Origin: Neobacillus cucumis
GTDB taxonomy: Bacteria; Bacillota; Bacilli; Bacillales_B; DSM-18226
Assembly: GCF_023715505.1 (NCBI RefSeq)
Contig: NZ_JAMBOH010000005.1
Location: 1 to 64,000 of the forward strand
Direction of reading: 5' to 3'
DNA length: 64,000 nt
Below the pieces are notes generated by a model. It ran no database searches. It saw only the letters and a list, made by a program, of their open reading frames with translations, and had not been told where the DNA came from. The position numbers and the translations under genes are program-made. Shown piece after piece: positions 1 to 8,329 of the stretch; positions within the stretch are counted from its first letter, which is position 1; each line of letters opens with the position of its first letter.

Positions 1-48
1 TTTGATGACTTGTAATTTAAACTCTTTGGAATGTTTTGTGCGTTTCAT
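1..48 (-). mobile_element. IS3-type transposase OrfA, N-terminal 16 residues only
   Basis: The frame starts at the ATG at 48-46 and runs off the left edge of the window. A strong ribosome binding site (AAGGAGG) lies just upstream at about 54-61. The 16 visible residues begin MKRTKHSKEFKLQVI, which resembles the start of helix-turn-helix OrfA proteins of IS3-family insertion sequences. Only the start is visible, so the family call rests on this short stretch and the intactness of the element cannot be judged. A second, decayed IS3-type fragment lies near 61.8 kb, but it covers a different part of the transposase and the two cannot be compared. Confidence 0.5.
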
Positions 49-107
49 GATGTCAACCTCCTTGGTACATTAAGCAGTATAATAAATTTTACTCTTACTG
101 TCCAAGT

Positions 108-275
108 TCATTTTGGGGCTAATAAGACAGCATCTAGTTCAAACAAGAAATTTTTCTTCATATTTTGTAAATCTGACATCTTTTCTTTTTCGCTTGGCTT
201 CGTTTTTAATCCTGGTTCTATGGAGCCAAACAGCTTTAATCGCTCACTCTTTGGGGGAAGTTTAAAATCTTTCAT
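108..275 (-). CDS. Small protein of unknown function, 55 aa
   Basis: A 55-residue reading frame starts at the second ATG (275), which has a good ribosome binding site (AAAGGAG, about 7 bases upstream). The protein is lysine-rich and basic, with no membrane segment, signal peptide or known motif that I recognise. It lies between the left-edge transposase and moaB on the same strand. It could be a real small gene or the 5' stump of a gene broken by the insertion sequence. I do not recognise it and propose no function. Confidence 0.35.
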   Translation of the reverse strand: MKDFKLPPKSERLKLFGSIEPGLKTKPSEKEKMSDLQNMKKNFLFELDAVLLAPK

Positions 276-329
276 ACATACTCCTTTATAATTCAATAAG
301 CAATATATAACTATTAAATTATTACCATT

Positions 330-857
330 TTAATAACTCTCCATTTTGGAGTCTTTACGTATTTCTCTGACTACATGGGATATCTCTGGTATAATGAGTT
401 TTTCCATAGCTAGTTTGACTGCCCCACTAGATCCTGGCATGGAAAAAATAGCAGTATTATAAGCTACACCGGCAATGGCTCTGCTTAAAATCGCTGCAGA
501 ACCAATATCCTCTAAATAACTAAGCATTCGGAATATCTCCCCAAATCCTGTCAGTTCCTTTTCTAATAAACTTTGAACAACCTCCACTGTAACATCACGA
601 CTTGCAATACCTGTTCCACCATTTATTAGGACAACATCAATCTCTTTATCAAGACATCCCTTTTTAATTGCTTCTTCAATTACCTCAAAATCATCTGTAA
701 TGATTTCATAATCATGTATTATATGAGAATTTTCTTCTAACAACCTGATAATTAAGTTTCCACTTTTATCTGTATCGTTCGTCCGTGTGTCACTGACTGT
801 GATGACTTTGCAATTTACTTTTTTAGGCGATTCTTGCTTATGCTGCTCAACACCCAT
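330..857 (-). CDS. moaB: Molybdenum cofactor biosynthesis protein MoaB/MogA family
   Basis: This 175-residue protein belongs to the MoaB/MogA family, which binds molybdopterin and adenylylates it during molybdenum cofactor synthesis in the cytoplasm. Family marks are VITVSDTR near the N terminus, the NGGTG motif with TxRDVT-like residues in the middle (INGGTGIASRDVT), and the MPGSSGAVKLAME segment near the C terminus. I place the start at 857 because a textbook Shine-Dalgarno (AAGGAGGG) sits 7 bases upstream; the longer frame to 905 lacks one. The gene follows dcd on the same strand and is the only molybdenum cofactor gene in the window. Confidence 0.88.
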   Translation of the reverse strand: MGVEQHKQESPKKVNCKVITVSDTRTNDTDKSGNLIIRLLEENSHIIHDYEIITDDFEVIEEAIKKGCLDKEIDVVLINGGTGIASRDVTVEVVQSLLEKELTGFGEIFRMLSYLEDIGSAAILSRAIAGVAYNTAIFSMPGSSGAVKLAMEKLIIPEISHVVREIRKDSKMESY

Positions 858-951
858 TATCTTTCCCTCCTTTTGATTACTTTTATCTACATTATTTCTT
901 TTCATATTAGAGAACTAATCTCACATTAAACCCAAAAATAGAGAGAAGAAT

Positions 952-1527
952 TTAATCAAATTCTTTAAACTTGTAGTTGTACCTCGAATTTAATTCTACA
1001 GATTCTTCATCTAAATAGACTCTGCTTTCAGTGGTCCTGTTTTGACAACAGTATTTTCCCATATAGGGAGTCGTTTCTTGATCTAAAGTAGCTAGGACCA
1101 ACTGACAGATACGCATTCCTGCTTTTAATTCGATTGGAACACGGTTAGCATTATAAAGTTCTAAAGTGATATGCCCTTCAAAACCTGGGTCCACCCATCC
1201 AGCATTTTGAATAAACAGGCCTAATCTTCCAATGGAGCTTCTTCCTTCTACAAAAGCGGTCATATTATTAGGTAAGCGGATCCACTCAAGGGCAGATCCT
1301 AATACGAAGGATTGAGGTGGTATAATAATCGTATCTCTACAAAATTCTTTATAGTAGGCGGGTTTGTCAATGTTAATAAGTGGAACAACCTTTTCATCCA
1401 CTGTTAAAAAATGATTGGATAACCTTAAATCAACAGAAGCAGGCTGTAGTTGCAACTGTGATAAAGGATCAATTATTAGCTCCTTCTCTTTTAACTTCTT
1501 CAAAATGGTCTTATCAGAAAGAATCAC
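952..1527 (-). CDS. dcd: dCTP deaminase
   Basis: This 191-residue protein matches dCTP deaminase, a trimeric enzyme of the dUTPase fold that converts dCTP to dUTP for dTMP synthesis. Visible signatures are the N-terminal QLQPASVDLRL motif, the EGRSSIGRLGLF block, and AGWVDPGFEGHITLE, which carries the catalytic glutamate. It starts at a GTG (1527) with AGGAGG 7 bases upstream. The family uses no zinc, unlike ComEB-type dCMP deaminase. That makes its position beside zinc-sparing genes suggestive, but I see no Zur box in front of it and a hairpin separates it from rpmG. Confidence 0.9.
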   Translation of the reverse strand: MILSDKTILKKLKEKELIIDPLSQLQLQPASVDLRLSNHFLTVDEKVVPLINIDKPAYYKEFCRDTIIIPPQSFVLGSALEWIRLPNNMTAFVEGRSSIGRLGLFIQNAGWVDPGFEGHITLELYNANRVPIELKAGMRICQLVLATLDQETTPYMGKYCCQNRTTESRVYLDEESVELNSRYNYKFKEFD

Positions 1528-1650
1528 ACTCTAACCTCCTATCCTATTCTATTTGCTTTTGCCCAAAATGCTTAGGTTAGTAGAATTCTATTATTCTATG
1601 AAGAAGTACTATTAGTGTATTGTTCCCTTTAAAGTGATTCTAAAAAGTAT

Positions 1651-1673
1651 GCGCCTTTGTCGAATAAAGGCGC
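1651..1673 (-). terminator. Hairpin downstream of rpmG
   Basis: GCGCCTT at 1651-1657 pairs with AAGGCGC at 1667-1673. On the minus strand the stem is followed by a moderately T-rich run, so it probably ends the zagA-rpmG transcript before dcd. The run is short and read-through is possible. Confidence 0.55.
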
Positions 1674-1714
1674 ACAAGGGATAAAACGTTATATCCTAAT
1701 TACGTAAATCTTTT

Positions 1715-1864
1715 TTATTTTGTTTCGCGATGTAATGAATGTCTTTTTAAACGAGGGCAATACTTCTTTAATTCCAATCGATCTGGATGTGTTCGTTTAT
1801 TTTTGGTTGTAATGTAATTTCGATCACCTGTTTCTGTACATGCTAACGTAATTTTTACTCTCAT
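1715..1864 (-). CDS. rpmG: 50S ribosomal protein L33, zinc-independent (C-minus) form
   Basis: This short gene encodes a 49-residue L33 starting at the ATG at 1864, with an AGGAGG site upstream. Zinc-binding L33 proteins have two CxxC pairs. Here only the first cysteine of each pair remains: position 9 is Cys but position 12 is Thr, and position 36 is Cys but position 39 is Leu. It is therefore the C-minus form. C-minus paralogs are known in B. subtilis to replace zinc-loaded ribosomal proteins during zinc shortage. It starts 23 bases after the zagA stop codon, so the two are probably one Zur-controlled transcript. Confidence 0.9.
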   Translation of the reverse strand: MRVKITLACTETGDRNYITTKNKRTHPDRLELKKYCPRLKRHSLHRETK

Positions 1865-1887
1865 ATTAAATTCCTCCTAATTTTGTT

Positions 1888-3069
1888 TTATGCTTCCACA
1901 AATTGCGGTAGTGGATCTTTAAATGTAGACCACTCTATCGTTAGTTCTTCTTCGGTTAACAAACAGTTATCAAGAGTTTTTTCAATCTCTTTCTGGTTCA
2001 TATCGATTCCAATCATAACAAGCTCTGTTAATCGATCACCATAAACTTCATCCCATCTATCCAATAATTCAGGGTCTTCCTGAAAAATCTCTTGTTGTTC
2101 CTCTTTAGGATAGGCTGCAATCCACTCTCCAGCCCCTTGAAATGTGATGGACGGGCCAGCTTGTGACAGCAATGCTACTGTATTATTGCGGGATGCCAGC
2201 CATATGAAGCCTTTTGCCCGAACAACTTCCACTGGCCACTCTTCTAACCAGTTCATTAATCTTTCCGGATGAAAAGGAAGGCGTCTGCGATAAACGAGAG
2301 ATGTGATTCCATACTCCTCTGTTTCCGGTATATGTTCATTATTTAATTCTTTTATCCAGCCGGCACCTTGGCTTGCTTTATCAAAATCAAATCGTTCTGT
2401 ATCTAACACTTGTTCCAGTGGAACTCTGGAATGATCTGTTTCAATAATGCAAGCGTCCGGATTTAGTTTTTGAAGGACTGACTTTAATTCACGTCTATCT
2501 TCTTTTTCTATCAAGTCCACTTTATTTAATAAAATAACGTTGGCAAACTCGATTTGGTCAATTAACAAATCGACTACTTCCCTTGTATCGCTTTCATCAG
2601 TCCCTTGTTTCCGATCAAGCAGGCTTTCACCGGAGGAAAAATCATGCCAGAAACGATTCGCGTCAACCACAGTCACCATCGTATCCAGTCTGCAAAAAGC
2701 CGATAAATCAATTCCTAAATTTTCATCAACGTAGGTAAACGTCTGGGCAACGGGGATTGGCTCACTAATGCCGGTTGATTCAATCACAATGTAATCAATG
2801 TCTCCTAGAGAAGCAAGCTTCTCCACTTCTTTGATTAAATCTTCCCTCAGCGTGCAGCAAATACATCCATTCTGCATTTCCACCAGTTTCTCTTCCGTAC
2901 GCGAAAAGCCTCCCTGCTTTACTAAAGATGCATCAATATTGACTTCACTCATATCATTAACAATCACAGCAACCTTTTTATTTTCCCGATTAGCTAAAAT
3001 GTGATTTAATAATGTTGTTTTTCCTGCTCCTAAATATCCACTTAATACGGTTACTGGTATTTTCTTCAC
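1888..3069 (-). CDS. zagA: COG0523 zinc-allocation GTPase, ZagA/YciC-like
   Basis: This 393-residue G3E-family P-loop GTPase is very close in length and sequence to B. subtilis ZagA (YciC), a Zur-regulated zinc metallochaperone. The Walker A motif GYLGAGKTT is at residues 11-19, the metal-binding GCICC at about 68-72, IESTG in the switch region near 96-100, and NKVDL of the guanine-specificity loop near 182-186. The C-terminal CobW_C domain follows. The start is a GTG (3069) with AGAGGAG 8 bases upstream. A Zur box sits immediately upstream of the ribosome binding site. Cytoplasmic; the client protein is not evident from sequence, although FolE is the known client of B. subtilis ZagA. Confidence 0.9.
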   Translation of the reverse strand: MKKIPVTVLSGYLGAGKTTLLNHILANRENKKVAVIVNDMSEVNIDASLVKQGGFSRTEEKLVEMQNGCICCTLREDLIKEVEKLASLGDIDYIVIESTGISEPIPVAQTFTYVDENLGIDLSAFCRLDTMVTVVDANRFWHDFSSGESLLDRKQGTDESDTREVVDLLIDQIEFANVILLNKVDLIEKEDRRELKSVLQKLNPDACIIETDHSRVPLEQVLDTERFDFDKASQGAGWIKELNNEHIPETEEYGITSLVYRRRLPFHPERLMNWLEEWPVEVVRAKGFIWLASRNNTVALLSQAGPSITFQGAGEWIAAYPKEEQQEIFQEDPELLDRWDEVYGDRLTELVMIGIDMNQKEIEKTLDNCLLTEEELTIEWSTFKDPLPQFVEA

Positions 3070-3086
3070 TTTTATTTCTCCTCTTT

Positions 3087-3107
3087 AAACCTGAATGATT
3101 ACGATTT
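3087..3107. promoter_or_regulatory. Zur box upstream of zagA
   Basis: The right half-site ATTACGATTT (3098-3107) is perfect against the Bacillus Zur consensus. The left half (3087-3096) matches 7 of 10 positions. The site lies 18 bases upstream of the GTG start of zagA, in the 89-bp gap behind the previous gene, where bound repressor would block transcription. Confidence 0.8.
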
Positions 3108-3158
3108 AGATGATATACCTTTACACCTAATCTTATGATTTTTTCTTTCCATACGAAA

Positions 3159-4160
3159 TTAAGATAACGAAAATTGGGAAGCATAGGAGTCTTGAATAGT
3201 CATAATGTCTATATCTTTCCCAATTAACACCATACAAGGATCTAATGTAATTTTTAGCGGAAAATCCCCTATGTGAACTTGATTCGAACTGTATTGAAAT
3301 GGATACAATCCCGGTTTATCTTGCAAGTATATGTATCCTTTTCCACGCATAATCCCTTCTGGCAATGATTTTAACCATTTCTTTAGTTGTCTTTTTGTAA
3401 CAGAAGGCACATCTTGAAATGTTATGGTTTTAATGCTGGTGTGCTGTACATGATCATGATGGTGTTTATGGTGATTACAAGAAGAATGAAGGGAATCCCC
3501 ACAACAATTTGTTTGATGTTGATGTGAAAAAACAGTCGTGTTCGATCGTTTTTGTAATAATTGTATAAGATCAACATTTCCATATGAAGTTTTAATTACC
3601 GGTGTATTGGTATCTAGCAACTTACTTATTTTCACTTCAATTTTTTGTAATTGTTTTTCTTTCACAAGATCAACTTTATTGAGAACAACCACTGTTGCCC
3701 CCTTAATTTGGTTTTTAAGCAAATCACGAATGGTTTTCGAAGTAAATATATCTTGATTATCTAAGTATGCATTTGCATCAATCATACTAATGACGGATTG
3801 TATGTCAAAAGAATTCACAAAAGGGGGACTGGCGATTACTTCTACGATCTCTAACGGATTGGCAACGCCTGTTCCTTCAACAAATAATACATCTATCGGT
3901 TTTTCCATGTGTGCCTCTACCAGAGTTGTTAAGGTAGCTTTTAAATCTTCTTGAATGGAACAACAGATACATCCATCCAATAACTCAAATACATTTTCGT
4001 CTTCAAACAAGTGATTTTCAACATTCACACTTCCTAGCTCATTTAAGAGAATGGCAGCCTTCTTTTTTTGTGATTTACAATATTTTAATAAATGTAGCAG
4101 TAATGTTGTTTTTCCGCTTCCCAAAAATCCTGAAATAATATAAGTCGGTATTTTTTTCAA
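3159..4160 (-). CDS. COG0523 GTPase with histidine-rich metal-binding segment
   Basis: This is a second, distinct G3E-family GTPase of 333 residues. It carries GFLGSGKTT at residues 11-19, DGCICC near 63-68 and NKVDL in the middle. A histidine- and cysteine-rich stretch of roughly 30 residues (including HHKHHHDH) links the GTPase domain to the shorter C-terminal domain, as expected for a zinc chaperone. The start is probably the TTG at 4160, which has GAGGAGG 6 bases upstream. It lies upstream of zagA on the same strand, 89 bp away, and shares a long regulatory region with the divergent 2Fe-2S gene. A near-perfect Zur box lies at 4282-4302. Confidence 0.88.
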   Translation of the reverse strand: MKKIPTYIISGFLGSGKTTLLLHLLKYCKSQKKKAAILLNELGSVNVENHLFEDENVFELLDGCICCSIQEDLKATLTTLVEAHMEKPIDVLFVEGTGVANPLEIVEVIASPPFVNSFDIQSVISMIDANAYLDNQDIFTSKTIRDLLKNQIKGATVVVLNKVDLVKEKQLQKIEVKISKLLDTNTPVIKTSYGNVDLIQLLQKRSNTTVFSHQHQTNCCGDSLHSSCNHHKHHHDHVQHTSIKTITFQDVPSVTKRQLKKWLKSLPEGIMRGKGYIYLQDKPGLYPFQYSSNQVHIGDFPLKITLDPCMVLIGKDIDIMTIQDSYASQFSLS

Positions 4161-4281
4161 AATAATCCTCCTCGAATATCAATGGGATAATAAAACCTAA
4201 AATTTAGTCTTATATTCCAACTTATATGACCAACATCACCCATAAATAATTGATAAACACCCCATTCTCCCAACGAAATTA

Positions 4282-4302
4282 AAATCGTAACCATTACGAT
4301 TT
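4282..4302. promoter_or_regulatory. Zur box, near perfect, upstream of the His-rich GTPase
   Basis: The left half AAATCGTAAC has one mismatch, the right half ATTACGATTT is perfect, and one base separates them. It lies about 120 bp upstream of the minus-strand GTPase start at 4160 and is the best candidate operator for that gene. Confidence 0.9.
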
Positions 4303-4322
4303 ATATGATAGCAATTGTTAAT

Positions 4323-4484
4323 TTACCACTTTTTTATTTTTTGAGCAAGTTCTTTGTTAAAAATATTATAATTATTTGTACCTTTGTGTAATAACGTAAG
4401 TTCTGTAATTTGGGCTCCGTATGGTATGTACTCCTTAAACCTGAATAAGACAGCACGTCCCCTACTTACTAATTGAACCCATGT
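4323..4484 (-). pseudogene. Coding remnant without a start codon
   Basis: The minus strand is open for 53 codons between a stop just upstream of 4484 and the TAA at 4325-4323, but no plausible start codon or ribosome binding site precedes it. The translation (for example YIPYGAQITELTLL in the middle and a lysine-rich end) reads like real protein rather than random sequence. I do not recognise the family. It sits inside the 490-bp regulatory gap between two divergent zinc genes, between Zur boxes, and may be what is left of a gene deleted there. Confidence 0.3.
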
Positions 4485-4527
4485 TTATCCAATTTATGTT
4501 GCATATGGATTAGACATAGGTTAAACT

Positions 4528-4548
4528 AAATCGTAATGATTTCGTTTT
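4528..4548. promoter_or_regulatory. Zur box upstream of the 2Fe-2S protein operon (distal)
   Basis: The left half AAATCGTAAT is perfect. The right half (4539-4548) matches 8 of 10 positions. It lies about 120-140 bp upstream of the 2Fe-2S protein start. Confidence 0.8.
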
Positions 4549-4626
4549 ATCTCTAATAAGTTGTAAATAAAAGGAAAGGATGTAATAAGTGTAGTAAAAA
4601 TCCGAGTAAGGAAAGTTATCACTTTT

Positions 4627-4647
4627 AAATCGTAATGATTTTGATTA
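4627..4647. promoter_or_regulatory. Zur box upstream of the 2Fe-2S protein operon (proximal)
   Basis: The left half AAATCGTAAT is perfect. The right half matches 7 of 10 positions. The site is 20 bases upstream of the ATG at 4667 and abuts the ribosome binding site, so it would act as a roadblock or near-start operator. Confidence 0.75.
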
Positions 4648-4666
4648 AATGAAAGGAATGAAAAAT

Positions 4667-5059
4667 ATGGCTACATGGGATTTAAGTACGACTAAAAATC
4701 ATGTCCTAATATGTAAAGGGAGCAGCTGCAGCAGGGTGGGTGCAGAGGAACTAACACAAGCAATTCGTAAAGAAATCTCAGACCGAGATGCAGACGACGC
4801 AATCCATACAACCCGAACTCGTTCCAATGGAAGATGCCAAGATAAATGTGTTGTCATCTCCTATCCTAATGGGACTTGGTATAAAGATTTAAAACCTGAG
4901 GATGCCTCCATCTTCATTGATTCTCTTCTTGCCGGTAAGGATTATAAAGAAAAGATAAGCCATTTATTTAATGGTGAAGGTTTTGAACATGTAAACGGAG
5001 TAGTCACCGGGATACAGAAAGACAAAGAAAAGGTAAGCAAAGTTTCGAAAATACTTTAA
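4667..5059 (+). CDS. Thioredoxin-like [2Fe-2S] ferredoxin domain protein
   Basis: This protein of about 130 residues belongs to the thioredoxin-like 2Fe-2S ferredoxin family. Four cysteines fit the cluster pattern: Cys16 and Cys21 in CKGSSC, and Cys57 and Cys61 in CQDKC. The ATG at 4667 is preferred over the in-frame ATGs at 4649 and 4658 because AAAGGA lies 9 bases in front of it. It is followed after 15 bp by a COG0523 GTPase and then a SufU paralog, all on the plus strand behind two Zur boxes. The role is inferred to be redox or iron-sulfur handling during zinc limitation; the partner is unknown. Confidence 0.8.
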   Translation: MATWDLSTTKNHVLICKGSSCSRVGAEELTQAIRKEISDRDADDAIHTTRTRSNGRCQDKCVVISYPNGTWYKDLKPEDASIFIDSLLAGKDYKEKISHLFNGEGFEHVNGVVTGIQKDKEKVSKVSKIL

Positions 5060-5074
5060 AAGGAGTAGAAAATA

Positions 5075-6061
5075 ATGACTTTTGTAGGATCAAAGAAAAT
5101 CCCAGTCACCATTCTGACTGGATATTTAGGTGCAGGAAAAACAACACTTTTAAATCGAATATTAACGGAAAAGCATAACCAAAAGATTGCGGTTATTGTC
5201 AATGAATATGGAGAAGTTGGAATCGACAATCAGCTAGTGGTTGGTGCAGATGAAGAGATTTTAGAAATGAACAATGGCTGCATCTGTTGTACAGTACGTG
5301 GGGATTTAATTCGCATTTTACGCACACTCGTTTTTTCAATGGAACAAGGAAAAACGAACTTTAATCGAGTTTTGATTGAAACAACGGGTTTAGCGGATCC
5401 TGCTCCAGTTGCCCAAACATTCTTTATGGATGAATTACTTTCCGAAAAATTTGAAGTGGACAGCATTATTACCGTTGTCGATAGCAAACATATTACAAAA
5501 CATTTGGATAGCCATGATGAGGCACAGGAACAAATTGCCTTCGCAGATGTCATCATTTTAAATAAAACAGATTTAGTTTCGGAAGATGAGTTAACTAGGT
5601 TGGAACGAAGGATGAGTCAAATGAATCCAACAGCAAAAAGATTGTATGCAGAAAATTGCAATATAAAGCTAGAAAATATTTTAGGTATTCACACATTTGA
5701 TGTGAACCGAAAGCTTGAAATTGATCCCCATTTCTTAGAGGATCATCATCATCACGACCATGATGATAAGGTGTCATCAGTTGCTTTTCAAGAAGAAAAG
5801 CCCCTTGATCTTGACAAGGTAGATAAATGGATGAGTTCCCTTATTCAAGAGAAAGGGGAAGACTTATTACGCTATAAAGGTATACTTTATGTTAAGGGTA
5901 TACAAGAACGAATTGTTTTTCAGGGACTTCATATGCTGTTTTCAGGACGACCTGACAGGCAATGGAAAGAGAATGAAAAAAGAATCAGTGAACTCGTTTT
6001 TATTGGTAAGGATTTAATTAAAGAAGAATTAGAACAGCAATTTAAAAATTGCATTGCATAG
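5075..6061 (+). CDS. COG0523 GTPase with HHHHDHDD segment (third paralog)
   Basis: This 328-residue G3E GTPase has GYLGAGKTT at residues 16-24, NNGCICC near 67-73, IETTG in the switch region and NKTDL in the middle. A histidine/aspartate cluster (HHHHDHDD) lies near residues 227-234, before the CobW_C domain. It begins with ATG at 5075 after AAAGGAG and sits 15 bp behind the 2Fe-2S gene in a probable operon that ends with the SufU paralog at 6160. It differs from the two minus-strand GTPases in the linker, which suggests that the paralogs serve different clients. The client is not identifiable from sequence; SufU is a candidate because it needs zinc. Confidence 0.88.
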   Translation: MTFVGSKKIPVTILTGYLGAGKTTLLNRILTEKHNQKIAVIVNEYGEVGIDNQLVVGADEEILEMNNGCICCTVRGDLIRILRTLVFSMEQGKTNFNRVLIETTGLADPAPVAQTFFMDELLSEKFEVDSIITVVDSKHITKHLDSHDEAQEQIAFADVIILNKTDLVSEDELTRLERRMSQMNPTAKRLYAENCNIKLENILGIHTFDVNRKLEIDPHFLEDHHHHDHDDKVSSVAFQEEKPLDLDKVDKWMSSLIQEKGEDLLRYKGILYVKGIQERIVFQGLHMLFSGRPDRQWKENEKRISELVFIGKDLIKEELEQQFKNCIA

Positions 6062-6159
6062 CAAATTACCAAATCCTTTATGATAGTAACAATCAACTAT
6101 CGGAATATTAGGAAGAAAAGTTATGTAAAGATACGATGAAAGGGGGAAACATCTATACC

Positions 6160-6612
6160 ATGCTTGATAACCTGTACCGACAAGTTATCATGGACCATTA
6201 TAGCCACAAAAGAAATTTTAAGGACCTTTTCGGTAGTACAATCAGAAAAGTGCATTATAAAAACCCTACTTGTGGGGATGTAATGACTTTATTTATTGAA
6301 CTTGTCCAAAATCAGGTACTAAACGCAGCGTTTATAGGGGAAGGCTGCAGCATTAGTATGGCATCTGCCTCAATGATGACGGAACTCATTAAACATAAAT
6401 CAGTTAAAGAACTTTCATGTTTACGAACTGCTTTTGAACAGTTAATCCGACATGGAGATATAACTGATGGGATCGACCTTGGTGACTGCCTATCACTACG
6501 AGGGGTTCATCAGTTAAAAGCTAGACACAATTGTGCATTAATGACCTGGCAAGCTTTAGATAAGATTTTAAAAAATGAAAAGGAATATTGCACTCCTTTA
6601 ATGATTTATTAG
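6160..6612 (+). CDS. SufU-family zinc-dependent sulfur-transfer protein (paralog)
   Basis: The protein has about 150 residues from the ATG at 6160 (AAAGGGGG lies 13 bases upstream; the frame is also open from 6136). It closely follows B. subtilis SufU, which carries sulfur from SufS using a zinc site. The zinc ligands are all present: Cys38 and Asp40 in PTCGD, Cys63 in GEGCSISMASASMM, and Cys125 in RHNCAL. Extra cysteines occur at about 87 and 110 and near the C terminus. No sufS, sufB, sufC or sufD lies nearby, so it is probably a second copy placed in the zinc regulon downstream of a COG0523 GTPase and a 2Fe-2S protein. A strong bidirectional terminator follows. Confidence 0.85.
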   Translation: MLDNLYRQVIMDHYSHKRNFKDLFGSTIRKVHYKNPTCGDVMTLFIELVQNQVLNAAFIGEGCSISMASASMMTELIKHKSVKELSCLRTAFEQLIRHGDITDGIDLGDCLSLRGVHQLKARHNCALMTWQALDKILKNEKEYCTPLMIY

Positions 6613-6637
6613 TACTGGAAACTGATTACTATTGCAA

Positions 6638-6685
6638 AAAAGAACAAAAAAACTAATTCCAACGGATTAGTTTTTTTGTTCTTTT
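6638..6685. terminator. Strong bidirectional terminator
   Basis: A perfect 20-bp stem with long A and T tracts separates the converging sufU-like gene (plus) and the FAD oxidoreductase gene (minus). It can terminate transcription from both sides. Confidence 0.9.
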
Positions 6686-6750
6686 ATATGCTATTTCTAT
6701 CTTATTATAAGTACTTTCAAATTAATAACCGTTAATAGACTTATATTCTT

Positions 6751-7926
6751 TTATAAATGCTTTACGATCCGTTCGGCTGCTTGTCTTGCTCCAGAAATAT
6801 TACGGGCAATCGGGCCCATTTCAAGCTCTGCTAATGCACCGGTAACATATAAATCCTGACCCCATTGTAAGGTTTTCGATACGATAGGATACCCGCATTC
6901 CGCACAAGGTAAATCCAAAGTCTCTACGATTGGCAATATCCATTCACTTCCAGGGAGGCATGGTAAATATCCAGTTGCAAGCAGTACAGTCCCTGTTTTT
7001 GTAATAAATTTTCCATCCTTATCGAAAAGATGAATGCAAGCATTCTTAATTTGACCTTGAACGATCTCCCCTTCTTCAACAACAAGGGATTCATTTTTGA
7101 TCCGATTTAATAACTTTATATATAAGTCATGGGGAATGGAACCCCTATGTCTGGCACTTAAAATCTCCTCCCTCCTTTTTACATAACTTTCTTCATTGCG
7201 AAATGCATTCTGCAGTTTTGGACCTAACCAGCCTGGATCGCTATCAAAATCATGGATCCTGAATGGATGCCGTTTCAACAACGTGACTTGATTAGGGTAC
7301 AGTTCACTCAACTTCAGTGCCAAATGAATAGAGGTTATTCCTCCCCCTACAATTGTAATGGGAAGCTTCAACCTTTCGAATTCAGGTAACGTTTCATCAA
7401 AAATATGATAAACACTTCCAGGAGATTGTTTATCAAGATCCATTGCCCAATCCGGTATATTGGTCTGTTCACTTATTCCAATTGCCAATACAAGCTTTTT
7501 CCCCTTTATTTCACGACCGTTTTTCAACTGTACCTGCCAGCCTTCACTTGTTTTTAATACCACCTGTACCTCTCCTTGAACCCATGTCTCTCTTATCATT
7601 AGGTCATTTACAAGATGATCACAGTGATTGTTAAACATTTCCAGCGACGGACGCTTATATTGACCATAAAAGACAGTACTTTGATGATAGGAACCCTTCT
7701 TTACAAATGATTGAAGGCTAAATGGATCAACGTCCAAATGATGAACGGATGGGGAACGCAAATATGGCATCGAGATCACCTTCGTATTTCGCTTCCAATT
7801 CGCTAATGGTTCGTTATTACGGTCGATGATCGCAAGTTTATCCACCTTTGTTTTTCCCGTTTTCAGCATAAAGACTGCTAACGTTACTCCTTGAATTCCA
7901 CCGCCTATAATTATCCACTCATACAT
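6751..7926 (-). CDS. FAD/NAD(P)-binding oxidoreductase, SidA/FMO-like
   Basis: This 391-residue protein has an N-terminal FAD Rossmann motif (IIIGGGIQGV, residues 5-14). A second dinucleotide motif (IVGGGITSIHLAL) lies mid-protein, and a C-terminal ATGYLP motif is typical of flavin monooxygenase and lysine/ornithine hydroxylase relatives. No membrane segment is seen. It is the last gene of a probable three-gene minus-strand operon after rpsN and a small protein, headed by two Zur boxes. That context suggests a job in zinc limitation, such as a step in making or handling a metal ligand, but the sequence does not reveal the substrate. Start ATG at 7926. Confidence 0.7.
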   Translation of the reverse strand: MYEWIIIGGGIQGVTLAVFMLKTGKTKVDKLAIIDRNNEPLANWKRNTKVISMPYLRSPSVHHLDVDPFSLQSFVKKGSYHQSTVFYGQYKRPSLEMFNNHCDHLVNDLMIRETWVQGEVQVVLKTSEGWQVQLKNGREIKGKKLVLAIGISEQTNIPDWAMDLDKQSPGSVYHIFDETLPEFERLKLPITIVGGGITSIHLALKLSELYPNQVTLLKRHPFRIHDFDSDPGWLGPKLQNAFRNEESYVKRREEILSARHRGSIPHDLYIKLLNRIKNESLVVEEGEIVQGQIKNACIHLFDKDGKFITKTGTVLLATGYLPCLPGSEWILPIVETLDLPCAECGYPIVSKTLQWGQDLYVTGALAELEMGPIARNISGARQAAERIVKHL

Positions 7927-7947
7927 AAAAACACCGCCTATAACAAA

Positions 7948-8301
7948 CTAAGAAACAAATATAAAAGCCCACTGATTATCCTTTCTTCCTTTCGCATATC
8001 TCATCATCTCCGTACAATCAATCCACTTCATACGATTACACCTTTCATCTATCACCTGATCAATTTCTGCCTGTGCCTCATCCATTAATTCCTTTATGTA
8101 TGAAATATGGAGTGAAAAATTGTCTGCTGCCACTTTAAATGGTGACTTTTCACAAAGTAGCTGAATAAACTGCTCCTCATTTATTGCGATTTCCTCCAAT
8201 TGATTTTCTTTACTCTCTATAAACTGATAGATTTCTCGCTTCCGATCCGGTAATTTTAAAACAGCACTACGATGTAAAAATCCCCATAAAATTGGATTCA
8301 T
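7948..8301 (-). CDS. Hypothetical protein in Zur operon, 117 aa
   Basis: The start is the ATG at 8301, with GGAGGT 7 bases upstream; a longer frame to 8316 is less likely because it overlaps that site. The protein is acidic, predicted helical and soluble, with two cysteines near residues 82-92 and no recognised motif. It lies between rpsN and the FAD oxidoreductase and is probably co-transcribed with them under Zur control. I do not recognise the family. It could assist the flavoenzyme next to it. Confidence 0.6.
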   Translation of the reverse strand: MNPILWGFLHRSAVLKLPDRKREIYQFIESKENQLEEIAINEEQFIQLLCEKSPFKVAADNFSLHISYIKELMDEAQAEIDQVIDERCNRMKWIDCTEMMRYAKGRKDNQWAFIFVS

Positions 8302-8329
8302 TCTGTACACCTCCATATTTCCAGATAAG

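Noticed and set aside
31..291. Plus-strand 86-codon frame at the left edge
   Set aside because: No ribosome binding site, low-complexity hydrophobic composition, and it overlaps a minus-strand gene with a good Shine-Dalgarno.
952..1527. Zur box in front of dcd
   Set aside because: The 90 bp upstream of dcd contain no palindrome resembling the consensus.
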